Below are positions 47,907 to 58,056 of a stretch of 64,000 nucleotides of DNA, one piece after another; position 1 is the stretch's first letter; each line of letters starts with the position of its first letter. The stretch covers positions 1,870,501-1,934,500 of the forward strand of contig NC_020830.1 of the NCBI RefSeq assembly GCF_000152945.2. The letters run 5' to 3'. Below the pieces are notes generated by a model that ran no database searches, was not told where the DNA came from, and saw only the letters and a program-made list of their open reading frames with translations. Both the position numbers and the translations under genes were made by a program. This DNA comes from Polaribacter sp. MED152. Lineage in GTDB: Bacteria > Bacteroidota > Bacteroidia > Flavobacteriales > Flavobacteriaceae.

Positions 47907-48015
47907 AGTATACTTTTAAAGAGTTATATATAATTGTGTTTGCCTAGCAAACTTTTCTTTAAAAATACAAGTTATCCTTTAATTTGAAAAAGAATTGAAT
48001 CTAGTTTTTAAAATT

Positions 48016-49338
48016 TTAAGATTGCACCTTTTTTAAACCTACTTTATGACCCCAAAAAGCGTAGTAGAAAATAATTAAATAACAAGGTAACAAAATCCAA
48101 TAACCAAAAGAGGCTGCTTCTGCCATTGCTGAAACTTCATTTGCCCCATCTACTATTAAACTTTCTTTCTTATTATCTACAAATGCACCATATAAAGGCG
48201 GAATAATTGCGCCACCAGAAATTGCCATAATTAAAAGCGCTGATGCTGTTTTGGTAAATTTACCCATACCTGTTAACGCTAAAGGCCAAATTGCTGGCCA
48301 AACCAAGGCATTTGCTATACCAAGAGCAGCAACAAATAATACTGATGTAAAGCCAGTAGTAAATACAATACAAAATGATAAAACAATACCTAAAATTGCA
48401 CTTGCTTTTAATGCAAAAGCTTGGCTAATATATTTAGGAATTAAAATAACCCCTAAAGCATAAGTTGCAACCATAGCCATTAAAGTAAATAAGGTAAAAA
48501 ACTTAGCTTGCTCAACAGGTATGTCTAAAGATATACCATAAGCAATTATGGTATCTCCAGCTACAACCTCTACACCTACATATACAAATAAGGCCAACAC
48601 ACCTAACCATAAATGTGGAAATTGAAATATACTAGATTTTGCTTTTTCACCTGAAGAAGATTCCTCAATTGGAGCTGCTTCTACATGTGGTAAAGGTGCT
48701 TTTCTAATTAAAATACCAAGTATAAAAAGAACAACAGCCATAGCTATATAAGGTGTTATAACACTATCAGCCATAGTATCTAATAAACTAGCTTTTTCAG
48801 TAGCATCTACAGTAGCTAGTTTATCTTTAATTTCATCTATTCCAGATAATAAAATAGCTCCAAATATTACAGATCCTAAAGAACCTGCTACTTTATTTGC
48901 AATACCCATAATTGCAATTCTTTTTGCTGCACTTTCTATTGGGCCTAAAATGGTAATGTATGGGTTTGATGCTGTTTGAAGCAAAGTCATTCCTGCTCCT
49001 TGAATAAAGATAGCAGTTAAAAACATCCAATATGTTCTAGCATTTGCTGCTGGTATAAAAACCAAAGCACCAATAGCCATAATTATTAAACCTAAAGACA
49101 TTCCTTTTTTATATCCTATTTTATTTATGATAGATGATGCTGGTAATGCCATTACCACAAATGAAATGTAGGAAGCTGAGGCTACTAAATAAGATTCTGC
49201 ATCTGTAAGTTCGTTAATGGTTTTCATAAACGGAATAAGTGCTCCATTGATCCAAGTAACAAATCCGAAGATAAAAAATAGCCCTGCAATAATTATAATT
49301 GGAACTAGTGTACTGTTTTTTTGTGCTGAATTAGCCAT
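48016..49338 (-). CDS. Sugar MFS transporter (FucP/NagP-like)
   Basis: A 440-residue major-facilitator protein with 12 predicted membrane helices. It belongs to the sugar:proton symporter group of FucP and the bacterial glucose/galactose transporter (FGFVTWINGALIPFMKTI start, SASYISFVVMALPASSI). In marine bacteria NagP-type members of this group import N-acetylglucosamine. The locus around it (GH20, NagB, GlcNAc kinase) supports the same cargo here (inference). It sits 36 bases downstream of the LytTR regulator gene. Confidence 0.85.
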   Translation of the reverse strand: MANSAQKNSTLVPIIIIAGLFFIFGFVTWINGALIPFMKTINELTDAESYLVASASYISFVVMALPASSIINKIGYKKGMSLGLIIMAIGALVFIPAANARTYWMFLTAIFIQGAGMTLLQTASNPYITILGPIESAAKRIAIMGIANKVAGSLGSVIFGAILLSGIDEIKDKLATVDATEKASLLDTMADSVITPYIAMAVVLFILGILIRKAPLPHVEAAPIEESSSGEKAKSSIFQFPHLWLGVLALFVYVGVEVVAGDTIIAYGISLDIPVEQAKFFTLFTLMAMVATYALGVILIPKYISQAFALKASAILGIVLSFCIVFTTGFTSVLFVAALGIANALVWPAIWPLALTGMGKFTKTASALLIMAISGGAIIPPLYGAFVDNKKESLIVDGANEVSAMAEAASFGYWILLPCYLIIFYYAFWGHKVGLKKVQS

Positions 49339-49374
49339 ATGTTTTAGATTGTGATTGATTGATTTTACGTGAGC

Positions 49375-50097
49375 TTATTTTTCTTTATCGTCATTAATAT
49401 TAAAAATGCGCTCTTTAGTTTGTTTTACATAGTTTCTACCAATAGGAATTTTTCTATTCGAAATTTCTACAGTATTGCCTTCTAAAGCAATTACCTTGTT
49501 TACAGAAATGGTGTAAGATCTATGAATACGTATAAAGTTAGATTGTGGTAATTCTTCTGTAATTGCAGTTAAAGATTTATGTACAACATAGTCTCCTATA
49601 GTTGTAATAACTTTAATGTAGTCTTTTAAGCTTTCTATGTAAAGAATATCATTAAGGTTAATTTTAATCAACTTTTTATTTACTTTTAAGAAGATATGTG
49701 GCTCTTGTTGTAAAGTAACATCTGCTTTTGCGTTGTTTAAATATACTTGTTGATATACCTTGTTAATGGTTTTTAAAAATCGATTAAATGGTATTGGTTT
49801 TACTAAATAATCTAAAATATTTAGTTCGTAACTTTTTACAGCATACTCTCTATAAGCGGTTGTAATTACAATTAGTGGTTTGTAAGTTAGGTTTTCTATA
49901 AAGGTAAAACCTGTCATTTTTGGCATGTTAATGTCTAGAAAAATAAGGTCTATTTTTTCTTGCTCCAAAACACGATATGCATTTAATGGATTATTAAATG
50001 TTTCTACGATTTCTATATGATCAAAATTTTTTAAATGATTTTCAATCACAGAAATTGCCAATGGTTCATCATCAATTATAATACACTTAATTTTCAT
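49375..50097 (-). CDS. LytTR-type response regulator
   Basis: A 240-residue regulator with an N-terminal receiver domain (acidic pocket IIDDEP, phospho-accepting Asp55 in FLDINMPK, conserved Lys in VKPIPFNRF) and a C-terminal LytTR DNA-binding domain (about 130-235, ILYIESLKDYIKVIT, FIRIHRSYTISVNKV). It overlaps the histidine kinase stop by 4 bases (ATGA), so the pair is coupled. Likely activates the divergent SusC operon and/or the transporter gene when GlcNAc oligomers are available. Confidence 0.92.
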   Translation of the reverse strand: MKIKCIIIDDEPLAISVIENHLKNFDHIEIVETFNNPLNAYRVLEQEKIDLIFLDINMPKMTGFTFIENLTYKPLIVITTAYREYAVKSYELNILDYLVKPIPFNRFLKTINKVYQQVYLNNAKADVTLQQEPHIFLKVNKKLIKINLNDILYIESLKDYIKVITTIGDYVVHKSLTAITEELPQSNFIRIHRSYTISVNKVIALEGNTVEISNRKIPIGRNYVKQTKERIFNINDDKEK

Positions 50098-51089
50098 TTA
50101 ATGGGGATTTTTAAAAAAAGATTGTACGTATTTTCTTCAATTTGAGTCTCTAAAACATAATTATTAGAAAAGAGCAAATTTAATCGTCTTTTTGCATTTT
50201 CATTGCCAATTCCGTTGTTTGTTTTTAAAGAAATTTCTGGATTAAATGTATTGGAAATTGTAAACTCTAAATAATGGGTTGGTAAAATGGTAAAATTGAT
50301 TTTTATTTCTAATTTATCTGTGCCTTTCATTCCATGTTTAAAGCAATTTTCTACAAAAGACAAAAACAATAATGGTGGTACATCTACATCTTCTATATCT
50401 CCTGTAATATCTACTTCTGCATCTACCCTGTTTTCAAAACGCAAGCGTTCTAAATCTATATAATTATTAATATGAATTATTTCTTCTAACAAATTGGCTT
50501 TAGTACTATTTACATCATACAAAATATACTGCATCATGTCAGATAATTTTATCACCAACCTTGGTGCATTATCGCTCTTTTTGAGGGTTAAAGCATACAA
50601 ATTGTTTAACGTGTTAAAAAAGAAATGAGGCTGAATTTGGGTTCTTAAATATTTAAGCTCTGTACTTAATTGTAGTTTAGCTAGTTCTTCATTTCTTCTT
50701 CTTTCTATAGACCAATCTATAACCAGTTTAATAGCAGTTACAAAACCAATTACATACAATTCACCCAATACAACTGCTATAATATGATTTACTACCATAA
50801 ACTGAGCTGGGCTATCTGCCTCTGGCCAAATATCTTTAGTAACCAATAAATAATTTAAACCTGTTCTTACTAAATAAACCAAGGCTAACATTGCCACTAA
50901 AGACATAATGTACGTCCAATACTTTTTTCGTAAAATAAATTTAGGAATTAGGTAGTAAATATTGATGTATACAAATATGATATGAATAGGAAATTCTACT
51001 AAATTCGATTTTATAGAATACCAATAATCATTAAAATAACTACCCCATCTTAAAACATTAAATAAAAAATATCCCAACCAAAACATCAC
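50094..51089 (-). CDS. YehU/LytS-type sensor histidine kinase
   Basis: About 331 residues: four membrane helices (to about residue 130), then the His_kinase module with the phospho-accepting His in LRTQIQPHFFFNTLNNLYAL and an ATPase part (LLFLSFVENCFKHGMKG and NNGIGNENAKRRL). Start: the only conventional start codon in the open frame is GTG 51089, which would begin inside the conserved HVMFWLGYF stretch. The frame continues upstream to 51167 and encodes a sensible basic N-terminus (SFNKKPRNAFAIKYH), so an ATT/ATC/ATA start near 51143-51135 is possible. Coupled to the LytTR gene; divergent from susC. Confidence 0.85.
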   Translation of the reverse strand: MMFWLGYFLFNVLRWGSYFNDYWYSIKSNLVEFPIHIIFVYINIYYLIPKFILRKKYWTYIMSLVAMLALVYLVRTGLNYLLVTKDIWPEADSPAQFMVVNHIIAVVLGELYVIGFVTAIKLVIDWSIERRRNEELAKLQLSTELKYLRTQIQPHFFFNTLNNLYALTLKKSDNAPRLVIKLSDMMQYILYDVNSTKANLLEEIIHINNYIDLERLRFENRVDAEVDITGDIEDVDVPPLLFLSFVENCFKHGMKGTDKLEIKINFTILPTHYLEFTISNTFNPEISLKTNNGIGNENAKRRLNLLFSNNYVLETQIEENTYNLFLKIPIK

Positions 51090-51369
51090 GTGATATTTGA
51101 TTGCAAAAGCGTTTCTCGGTTTTTTATTAAATGATATGATAATGGTTGTATTAAATGGTTTTTTTTGCTAAAAATGCATTAAGTTGCGACAATATTAATA
51201 ATATATTTACTATTTGACAATAAAATTGCCAATACATTATTTTAAGAAAAACGCTAATAGATAAAACAAAGTTGTTTGTCTGTAAAAAGATGTTGTTTAG
51301 ATATTTTTTTTTAAAACAAATTTGATAATGAATAGTTTGGCTCAACTTAAAACATAAAATAATTAAATT

Positions 51370-54300
51370 ATGAAACACAATTTACGATTACTTTTCTTGT
51401 TTTCTTTTTTAGTGTTATTTGCTCAAACTTCTTTTGCGCAAACAAAAGAAATTTCAGGAACTGTAACTTCTAAAACCGATAACATTCCACTTCCAGGAGT
51501 AACAGTTATAATAGAAGGTACAACTGTAGGTACAGAAACTGATTTTGATGGAAAATATACATTGAAAGCAAATGTAGGAGACGTACTAGTTTACTCTTAC
51601 TTAGGAATGAAAAGCCTAAAGAAAACAGTTGCAAACCAAACAACCATTAACGTAGCATTAGAAGATGATGCAGACCAATTAGACGAAGTTGTAATTACTG
51701 CTTTTGGCATAAAACGTGAAGCAAAAAAACTGGGTTATTTAGTTCAAGAAGTAAATAGTGAAGACTTAACAGTAGCTGCAGATCCAAATATGGCAACAGC
51801 TTTAAGAGGTAAAATTGCAGGGGTAGAAATTAGATCTGGAGCAACAGGCCCTGGTTCATCTACAAACATTACTATTAGAGGTATTAGCTCTTTAAGTGGT
51901 AGTAACCAACCCTTAATTGTTATTGATGGTGTTGTAGTTAGTAATACCAACATTGGTCAAGGAGATTTTGCTGGTGGGTTCGATTTTGGAGATGGTTTCT
52001 CTAACATAAACCCAGATGATATTGAAAGAATATCTGTTCTTAAATCAGGTAACGCAACTGCATTATATGGTTATAGAGGTGCAAATGGGGTAATCTTAAT
52101 TACTACAAAATCTGGTAAATCTGGAAAAGTAAAAGTAGATGTTAGTTCTGCTGCTTCTTTCGATAATGTATTGGTTAGCCCTAAATTTCAAAACCAATAT
52201 GGTCAAGGAAGATTTGATACTGCTACAAATACATTAGAATATAATATAATTGATGGTGGTAGTTGGGGTCCAAGATTAGATGGTACACAAAGAGAACGTT
52301 TTGACGGAGTTGGTACTGCAGAATATTCTGCAAATCCAGGAGACTTTAAAGACTTCTACAGCACAGGTACAACATTTACAAATAGTGTTATTGTATCTCA
52401 AGCAAAAAACGGAACAGACTTTAAATTATCTTATGGTAATTTATCAAATGAATCTATACAAAAAGGAGCTACTTTAAACAGACATAATTTTGGTTTAAAA
52501 GCCGGAATTGATGTTAACGAAAAAATTAGAGTTTCTGGTAAAATAGATTATACTAGACAAAAAGGAGAAAATAGACCAGAGCTAACAGATGGCCAGTCTA
52601 ATACTATAAAGGCGCTTTCTACAAAGCCTAGAAATATCTCTAATAGTTTGCTAGCTAATAACTACTTAAAAGCAGATGGTACACCAAATAATTGGGCAGG
52701 TAGCTTTACCATGAACCCATATTATGCTACAAATACTTTATTAAATGAAGATGAAACTAACAGATATATAGGTTTAATCAGTTTAGATATAGACTTGTTA
52801 GAAGGTTTAAAATTAAATGCAAGAGCCTCTCAAGATTTATCTTTCACAAATGCTTTTATTTATAGAGAAAAAGGTGCTTTTGATATTGCTCCTAATGGTA
52901 AATTAGATGAGTTTAACACTACATCAAAAACTACAAGTTATGATTTACTTTTAAACTATAATACAGAACTTAGTGATGATTTTTCATTGACAGCTGCCTT
53001 TGGTTTAAACCAAATTAACAGTAGTTTTAAATCGATTGTAACTGTAGGAGAAACTTTTGTACAAGACAATTTCTTTTCTTTCAACAATTTTAAATCTAAA
53101 AACATCAATCCGTCTTTAGTAAGAAGTAAATCAAATTCTGTTTTTGGTTCTGCAACTTTTGGTTATAAAAATTATGCCTTCTTAGAAGTTACAGCACGTA
53201 ATGATTGGTCTTCTACTTTACCTATAGATGATGCCTCGTTTTTCTACCCATCTGTTGGTGGTAGTGTAGTACTTAGTGATGCTATACCAAGTTTGGTAGA
53301 TAATAATTTTCTTAGTTATTTAAAATTAAGAGCAGGTTATGCAAAAACAGGTAATGCTACAGACCCTTATAATTTACAGAATACTTATTTAATTTCTTCA
53401 TCAGAATACAACAACCAATTGTTTTATTTCTTTGGCGTAAATGAAGAAGGTGCAGGTGCAGGTGCTTCTTTAAGAAACCCTAACTTAGTAGCAGAAATTT
53501 CTACCAATGTTGAGTTTGGTTTTGATACTCGTTTTTTTAATGATCGTCTAACATTCAATGCTACCTACTATAATATTGATACCAAAAATCAAATCTTAGA
53601 GCTTTCTTTACCACCATCAAGTGGTGCAAATCAGCAAGTAATTAATGCTGGTTTAATTAACAATAAAGGTTTTGAATTAGGTTTATCTGCAGAAGTTATT
53701 AAAAGCAAAGACTTTAACTGGACTACCAATGTTAATTTCTCTAAAAACATTAGTAAAATAGAAGAATTAGCTCAAGGTATAGAAGTTCAGGTAAGAGAGC
53801 GTCAATTTAATGATGTAGTACAAGTTGGAGGTAAATTAGGAGACCCACTTTGGTCTTTATTTGGCTCTACTTATGAAAGAGATACTAATGGCAACATTAT
53901 GTACGATTCTAATGGTTTGCCAATGGTTGGTGGAATTGATAAAATAGGTTCTACAAATCCAGATGCATTAGCCAACTTAAGAAACACATTTACCTATAAA
54001 AACTTCTCATTATCTGTGTTATTAGATGCTAAGTTTGGTGGAGATGTATTCTCATTCTCAGATATGGTTCGTGCAACTTCAGGTACAGATGAAATTACTT
54101 TAGAAGGTAGAGAATATTTTACTGGAGGAAATGGAATTTTAGTACCAGATGGAGCTGTTATAGACGGAACTTTAGATCCTGATGTAGCTGCTAGAGGTGT
54201 AAATCCACAAGAATACTGGGGACGTTTAGGACAAATTTCAGAACGTTGGGTACAAGATGCAAGTTTTGTAAAACTAAGAGAGTTATCTATTAGTTACAAC

Positions 54301-54498
54301 TTCCCTAACACAGTGTTAGACAAACTAAATATTTCTAGATTATCGTTAAGTTATTTTGGTAGAAATTTAGCAATCTTACATAAAAACACAGCAAATTTTG
54401 ATCCAGAAACTGGGTTTAATAATAGCTTTAGTGGTGTTGAATATTTTGGATTCCCATCAACATCTAGTCATGGAATCAAATTAAATGTATCATTCTAA
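51370..54498 (+). CDS. SusC-type TonB-dependent outer-membrane transporter
   Basis: A 1042-residue protein: signal peptide 1-24 (ending FAQ), a carboxypeptidase D regulatory-like domain (about 27-110, ISGTVTSKTDNIPLPGVTVIIEGTTVGTETDFDGKYTL), plug domain (LRGKIAGVEIRSG...SSLSGSNQPLIVIDGVVV), and the barrel to the end. There is no extra N-terminal signalling domain, so control is by the adjacent kinase/regulator pair rather than an anti-sigma factor. SusC forms the pore of a SusCD oligosaccharide importer. The next gene, 12 bases on, is SusD. Confidence 0.93.
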   Translation: MKHNLRLLFLFSFLVLFAQTSFAQTKEISGTVTSKTDNIPLPGVTVIIEGTTVGTETDFDGKYTLKANVGDVLVYSYLGMKSLKKTVANQTTINVALEDDADQLDEVVITAFGIKREAKKLGYLVQEVNSEDLTVAADPNMATALRGKIAGVEIRSGATGPGSSTNITIRGISSLSGSNQPLIVIDGVVVSNTNIGQGDFAGGFDFGDGFSNINPDDIERISVLKSGNATALYGYRGANGVILITTKSGKSGKVKVDVSSAASFDNVLVSPKFQNQYGQGRFDTATNTLEYNIIDGGSWGPRLDGTQRERFDGVGTAEYSANPGDFKDFYSTGTTFTNSVIVSQAKNGTDFKLSYGNLSNESIQKGATLNRHNFGLKAGIDVNEKIRVSGKIDYTRQKGENRPELTDGQSNTIKALSTKPRNISNSLLANNYLKADGTPNNWAGSFTMNPYYATNTLLNEDETNRYIGLISLDIDLLEGLKLNARASQDLSFTNAFIYREKGAFDIAPNGKLDEFNTTSKTTSYDLLLNYNTELSDDFSLTAAFGLNQINSSFKSIVTVGETFVQDNFFSFNNFKSKNINPSLVRSKSNSVFGSATFGYKNYAFLEVTARNDWSSTLPIDDASFFYPSVGGSVVLSDAIPSLVDNNFLSYLKLRAGYAKTGNATDPYNLQNTYLISSSEYNNQLFYFFGVNEEGAGAGASLRNPNLVAEISTNVEFGFDTRFFNDRLTFNATYYNIDTKNQILELSLPPSSGANQQVINAGLINNKGFELGLSAEVIKSKDFNWTTNVNFSKNISKIEELAQGIEVQVRERQFNDVVQVGGKLGDPLWSLFGSTYERDTNGNIMYDSNGLPMVGGIDKIGSTNPDALANLRNTFTYKNFSLSVLLDAKFGGDVFSFSDMVRATSGTDEITLEGREYFTGGNGILVPDGAVIDGTLDPDVAARGVNPQEYWGRLGQISERWVQDASFVKLRELSISYNFPNTVLDKLNISRLSLSYFGRNLAILHKNTANFDPETGFNNSFSGVEYFGFPSTSSHGIKLNVSF

Positions 54499-54510
54499 AC
54501 TAATAAAAAG

Positions 54511-56037
54511 ATGAAAATATTAAAATTTATAGCTATTAGTTTTATAGCATCAACACTTTTTTTGGGTTGTACAGATGGTTTTGAAGAAATCAACACAGAC
54601 CCTTATAACCCAACAGAAGCACCTGTACAAGGAATAATGGCTGCTGTTCAGTATTACGAATTTGCAGAACCAAGGTTTCTTACTTGGAGAGGTAATTTAA
54701 TTTACTCAAGTCAGTTTGCTAACCAATTTAGTTACAATTACGCTGGTGCTTGGTTTGGTGCAGATGCTTTTCAAAACAACCAAGGTTGGACAAATGCAAT
54801 TTTTGACAACTCATATAAAAAGGTTACTCTAAGTAGTAGAAACCTTTTAAAGACCTACACAGAAACTAATGATGTTAATGGTGTAGCAGTTTCTAAAATT
54901 ATGATGTCTTGGTTTTTTCAAAAAATGACAGACATTTATGGAGATATTCCTTACAGTGATGTAATTGGTGCAGAATTAATCTTAGAAAACCCTAAACCAA
55001 CTTACGATTCTCAATCATCAATCTATAAAGGTATCATAGATGATTTAAAGGTTCAAATCGATGCAATTGGTAGTTCTACTACAATCATTGCAGGTGCAGA
55101 AGGAGATTATGTGTATCAAGGAGACCCTCAAAAATGGAAAACCTTTGCCAATACTTTAAGATTAAGAATGGCATTAAGAGGTAGAGATGCATTTATTGCT
55201 GATGGAGATCAGGCTTATATAGATCAAGTAATTTCAGAATGTTTAGCAAGCCCTTTAATTGACGAAACCAATCAAGCTCTTTTAAAGCGTTCAGAATCTG
55301 CTTTAATTTTATCATTCTTAGATGGTGGTTTTGAAGATGTGTATCATGGTTTTGGTGGTATTGGTTCCAAGTTTACCATCGCAAAAAGGTATCTAGATTT
55401 ATTAGATAACAATAATGATCCAAGGTTAGAAAAAGTAGCAGTACCATCTGCTGTTGGTAATGCTTATCAAGGTTCAGCTATTGGTTCAAGAACTCAAATT
55501 GCCAGAGATGAATTGGTAACACCATCATCATTAATTATTGGGAATTCTACTACAGAAGTAGCAGATATTGTACCTGTAAAAGTATTATCTGCAAGTGAGT
55601 CTTATTTCTTACAGGCAGAAGCAGCAATGCTTGGTTATGGAGGTAATGCAAATACTTTATACCAAGAAGGAATTAGAGCTAGTATGAATTTTTGGCAAGT
55701 AAATGCTGCTGATGCATCAGACTTTATTACTAACGAACCTATTGCCAATTTATCTGGTTCTAATGAAGATCAACTTAAAATGATCTGGAACCAAAGATGG
55801 TTAAATTCTTTAATGAATGGTTATGAAGCATGGGCTCTTGTTAGAAGAACTAACTTAATTCCAGATTTAACAGACAACACTAACTTTTGGGTTACACAAC
55901 CTAATAATGGCGCTATTCCTAAAAGGTTACCATATTCAAGTACAGAAGCAGTTTCTAATGCAGATAATGTAAATGCTGCAATTACTGCTCAAGGACCAGA
56001 TGAAATGACCACTGCAATTTGGTGGGACAGAAACTAA
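54511..56037 (+). CDS. SusD/RagB family lipoprotein
   Basis: A 508-residue lipoprotein (lipobox LFLGC, Cys at 20). It has the FEEINTDPYNPTEAP start and the helical TPR-like glycan-binding fold of SusD, with QKMTDIYGDIPYSD and an ESYFLQAEAAMLG helix. It is of the SusD_2/SusD-like type. SusD proteins lid the SusC channel and bind the substrate outside the cell. Here the likely ligands are GlcNAc-containing oligomers (chito-oligosaccharides or peptidoglycan pieces), inferred from the following GH20 and NagB genes. Confidence 0.92.
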   Translation: MKILKFIAISFIASTLFLGCTDGFEEINTDPYNPTEAPVQGIMAAVQYYEFAEPRFLTWRGNLIYSSQFANQFSYNYAGAWFGADAFQNNQGWTNAIFDNSYKKVTLSSRNLLKTYTETNDVNGVAVSKIMMSWFFQKMTDIYGDIPYSDVIGAELILENPKPTYDSQSSIYKGIIDDLKVQIDAIGSSTTIIAGAEGDYVYQGDPQKWKTFANTLRLRMALRGRDAFIADGDQAYIDQVISECLASPLIDETNQALLKRSESALILSFLDGGFEDVYHGFGGIGSKFTIAKRYLDLLDNNNDPRLEKVAVPSAVGNAYQGSAIGSRTQIARDELVTPSSLIIGNSTTEVADIVPVKVLSASESYFLQAEAAMLGYGGNANTLYQEGIRASMNFWQVNAADASDFITNEPIANLSGSNEDQLKMIWNQRWLNSLMNGYEAWALVRRTNLIPDLTDNTNFWVTQPNNGAIPKRLPYSSTEAVSNADNVNAAITAQGPDEMTTAIWWDRN

Positions 56038-56065
56038 AACAATTATAATTTGTCTTTATTGATTT

Positions 56066-56099
56066 AGCAAACGGAGGACAACGTTTTTCGTTTGCTTTT
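56066..56099 (+). terminator. Hairpin between susD and nagB (possible attenuator)
   Basis: The 8-bp stem AGCAAACG/CGTTTGCT (56066-56073 with 56089-56096) with a 15-base loop is followed by TTTA. It lies 29 bases after the susD stop and 35 bases before nagB. It may partly stop transcription or protect the susCD message. Confidence 0.5.
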
Positions 56100-56133
56100 A
56101 TTAAAAACGTATTACCTATAAAATAGAATTATT

Positions 56134-58056
56134 GTGAAAGTTACAGATTGTAAAAGTATAGCTTACACTCCTGCAGGAAAATTTGAGGAAACTCGTTTCG
56201 AAAAAATACACAATATTATTTTCGAAAGCTCTGATAAAGCATCTATTCTTGTAGCGCAAGAAATAGCCAATTTAATAAGAGCCAAGCAAAGCAAAAACAA
56301 ACCTTGCGTTCTTGGTTTAGCTACTGGTTCATCACCAATTAAGGTGTATGAAGAGTTAATAAGAATGCATAATGAAGAAAGCTTAAGCTTTGCGAACGTT
56401 ATCACTTTTAACCTAGACGAATATTATCCTATGGATAAAAGTAACATTCAAAGTTATTTTTATTTCATGCATGAACACCTTTTTAATCATATAGATATTC
56501 TACCAGAAAACATTAACATTCCAGATGGTAATGTAAGTACAGAAGATTTATACCAATCTTGCATAGATTACGAAATGAAAATTAAGGCTTATGGAGGGTT
56601 AGATTTTCAACTATTAGGTATTGGTAGAACAGGTCATATTGGTTTTAATGAACCAGGTTCTCATTTAAATTCTGGCACAAGAAGCATTACTTTAGATCAT
56701 ATTACACGTGTAGATGCAGCACCTGCTTTTTTAGGTATAGATAATGTGCCAAGAAAGGCAATAACTATGGGTATAGGTACTGTACTTGCAGCAAAAAGAA
56801 TAGTTTTATTAGGTTGGGGTTCTAACAAAGCAAAAATTTTAAAAGAAACTATAGAAGGTGAAATTACCTCAGAAGTACCTGCAACTTACCTACAAAATCA
56901 TAACAATACAACCTTCATTATAGATGAAGGTGCTTCATCTGAATTAACTCGTGTAAAAACACCTTGGTTGGTCACATCTTGTGTTTGGAATGATGCTTTA
57001 AAAATGAAAGCTGTGCTTTGGTTAGCAGAACTTTTAAATAAATCTATTTTAAAATTAACAGACAAAGATTATAATGATTATGGTATGTCTGGCCTTTTAA
57101 CAGAAGAAGGTACATCTTACAACTTAAATATTAAGATGTTTAACAAGCTACAAAACACCATTACAGGTTGGCCAGGAGGAAAACCAAATGCAGACGATTC
57201 TAAAAGACCAGAACGTGCTAGTATTCCTAAAAAACGAGTAATTATCTTTAGTCCTCATCCAGATGATGATGTAATATCTATGGGAGGTACTTTTGATAGG
57301 TTAGTAACTCAAGGTCATGAAGTACATATTGCCTACCAAACCTCAGGTAATATTGCAGTTTCAGATGAAGAAGCTTTAAAGTTTGCAGAAGTAACACAAA
57401 CTCTTTGCCCAGATTGTAAAGAAACACAGAGCATTATTAAATTTCTAAAGATTAAAACAGAAAATGATATCGATTCTGAAGAAGTTAGAAATTTAAAAGG
57501 CTTTATAAGAAGAAGCGAATCTTTGGCTGCTACCAGGTATTTAGGCTTAGAAGATAATAATGTACATTTTTTAGATCTTCCTTTTTACGAAACTGGTACT
57601 ATTAAAAAGAAAAATATCTCAGAACAAGATATTAATATCATGTGTAATTTAATTGATGATATAAAACCTCATCAAATTTATGCTGCAGGAGATTTGGCAG
57701 ATCCTCATGGCACACACAAGGTATGTTTAGATGCTATTTTTGAATCCCTAAACGTGCTAAAGCACCAGACATATATGAACGATTGTTGGGTTTGGTTATA
57801 CAAAGGTGCTTGGCACGAATGGGAATCTTATCAAATTGATATGGCTGTGCCTATGAGTCCAGATCAAGTACTTAGAAAACGTCATGCCATATTTTTTCAT
57901 CAATCACAAAAAGATGGAGTGATGTTTCAAGGAAGCGATTCTAGAGAGTTTTGGGTACGTGCAGAAGATAGAAATAGATTAACAGCCAAAAAATATAACG
58001 AACTAGGCTTGGCAGATTATGCTGCTATAGAAGCTTTTAAACGTTATCATTTTTAA
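56134..58056 (+). CDS. nagB: Glucosamine-6-phosphate deaminase fused to a PIG-L deacetylase-like domain
   Basis: A 640-residue two-domain protein. Residues 1-about 300 are NagB: GLATGSSPIKVYEEL binds the substrate phosphate, the active-site Asp95/Glu96 lie in FNLDEYYP, and GIGRTGHIGFNEPGS follows. It converts GlcN-6-P to fructose-6-P and ammonia. Residues about 365-600 are a PIG-L/LmbE-like zinc deacetylase domain: HPDDD (375-379) and the DPHGTH segment (His525, His528) carry the expected metal ligands. Such fusions are typical of Bacteroidota NagB. Start GTG 56134 is the only conventional one after an in-frame stop. See the findings for the possible NagA role. Confidence 0.92.
   Translation: MKVTDCKSIAYTPAGKFEETRFEKIHNIIFESSDKASILVAQEIANLIRAKQSKNKPCVLGLATGSSPIKVYEELIRMHNEESLSFANVITFNLDEYYPMDKSNIQSYFYFMHEHLFNHIDILPENINIPDGNVSTEDLYQSCIDYEMKIKAYGGLDFQLLGIGRTGHIGFNEPGSHLNSGTRSITLDHITRVDAAPAFLGIDNVPRKAITMGIGTVLAAKRIVLLGWGSNKAKILKETIEGEITSEVPATYLQNHNNTTFIIDEGASSELTRVKTPWLVTSCVWNDALKMKAVLWLAELLNKSILKLTDKDYNDYGMSGLLTEEGTSYNLNIKMFNKLQNTITGWPGGKPNADDSKRPERASIPKKRVIIFSPHPDDDVISMGGTFDRLVTQGHEVHIAYQTSGNIAVSDEEALKFAEVTQTLCPDCKETQSIIKFLKIKTENDIDSEEVRNLKGFIRRSESLAATRYLGLEDNNVHFLDLPFYETGTIKKKNISEQDINIMCNLIDDIKPHQIYAAGDLADPHGTHKVCLDAIFESLNVLKHQTYMNDCWVWLYKGAWHEWESYQIDMAVPMSPDQVLRKRHAIFFHQSQKDGVMFQGSDSREFWVRAEDRNRLTAKKYNELGLADYAAIEAFKRYHF

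Noticed and set aside
47938..47952. Small hairpin GTTTGC/GCAAAC followed by T bases between the MFS and aldose epimerase genes
   Set aside because: The T-run is on the plus strand while both genes read on the minus strand, and the stem is only 6 bp.
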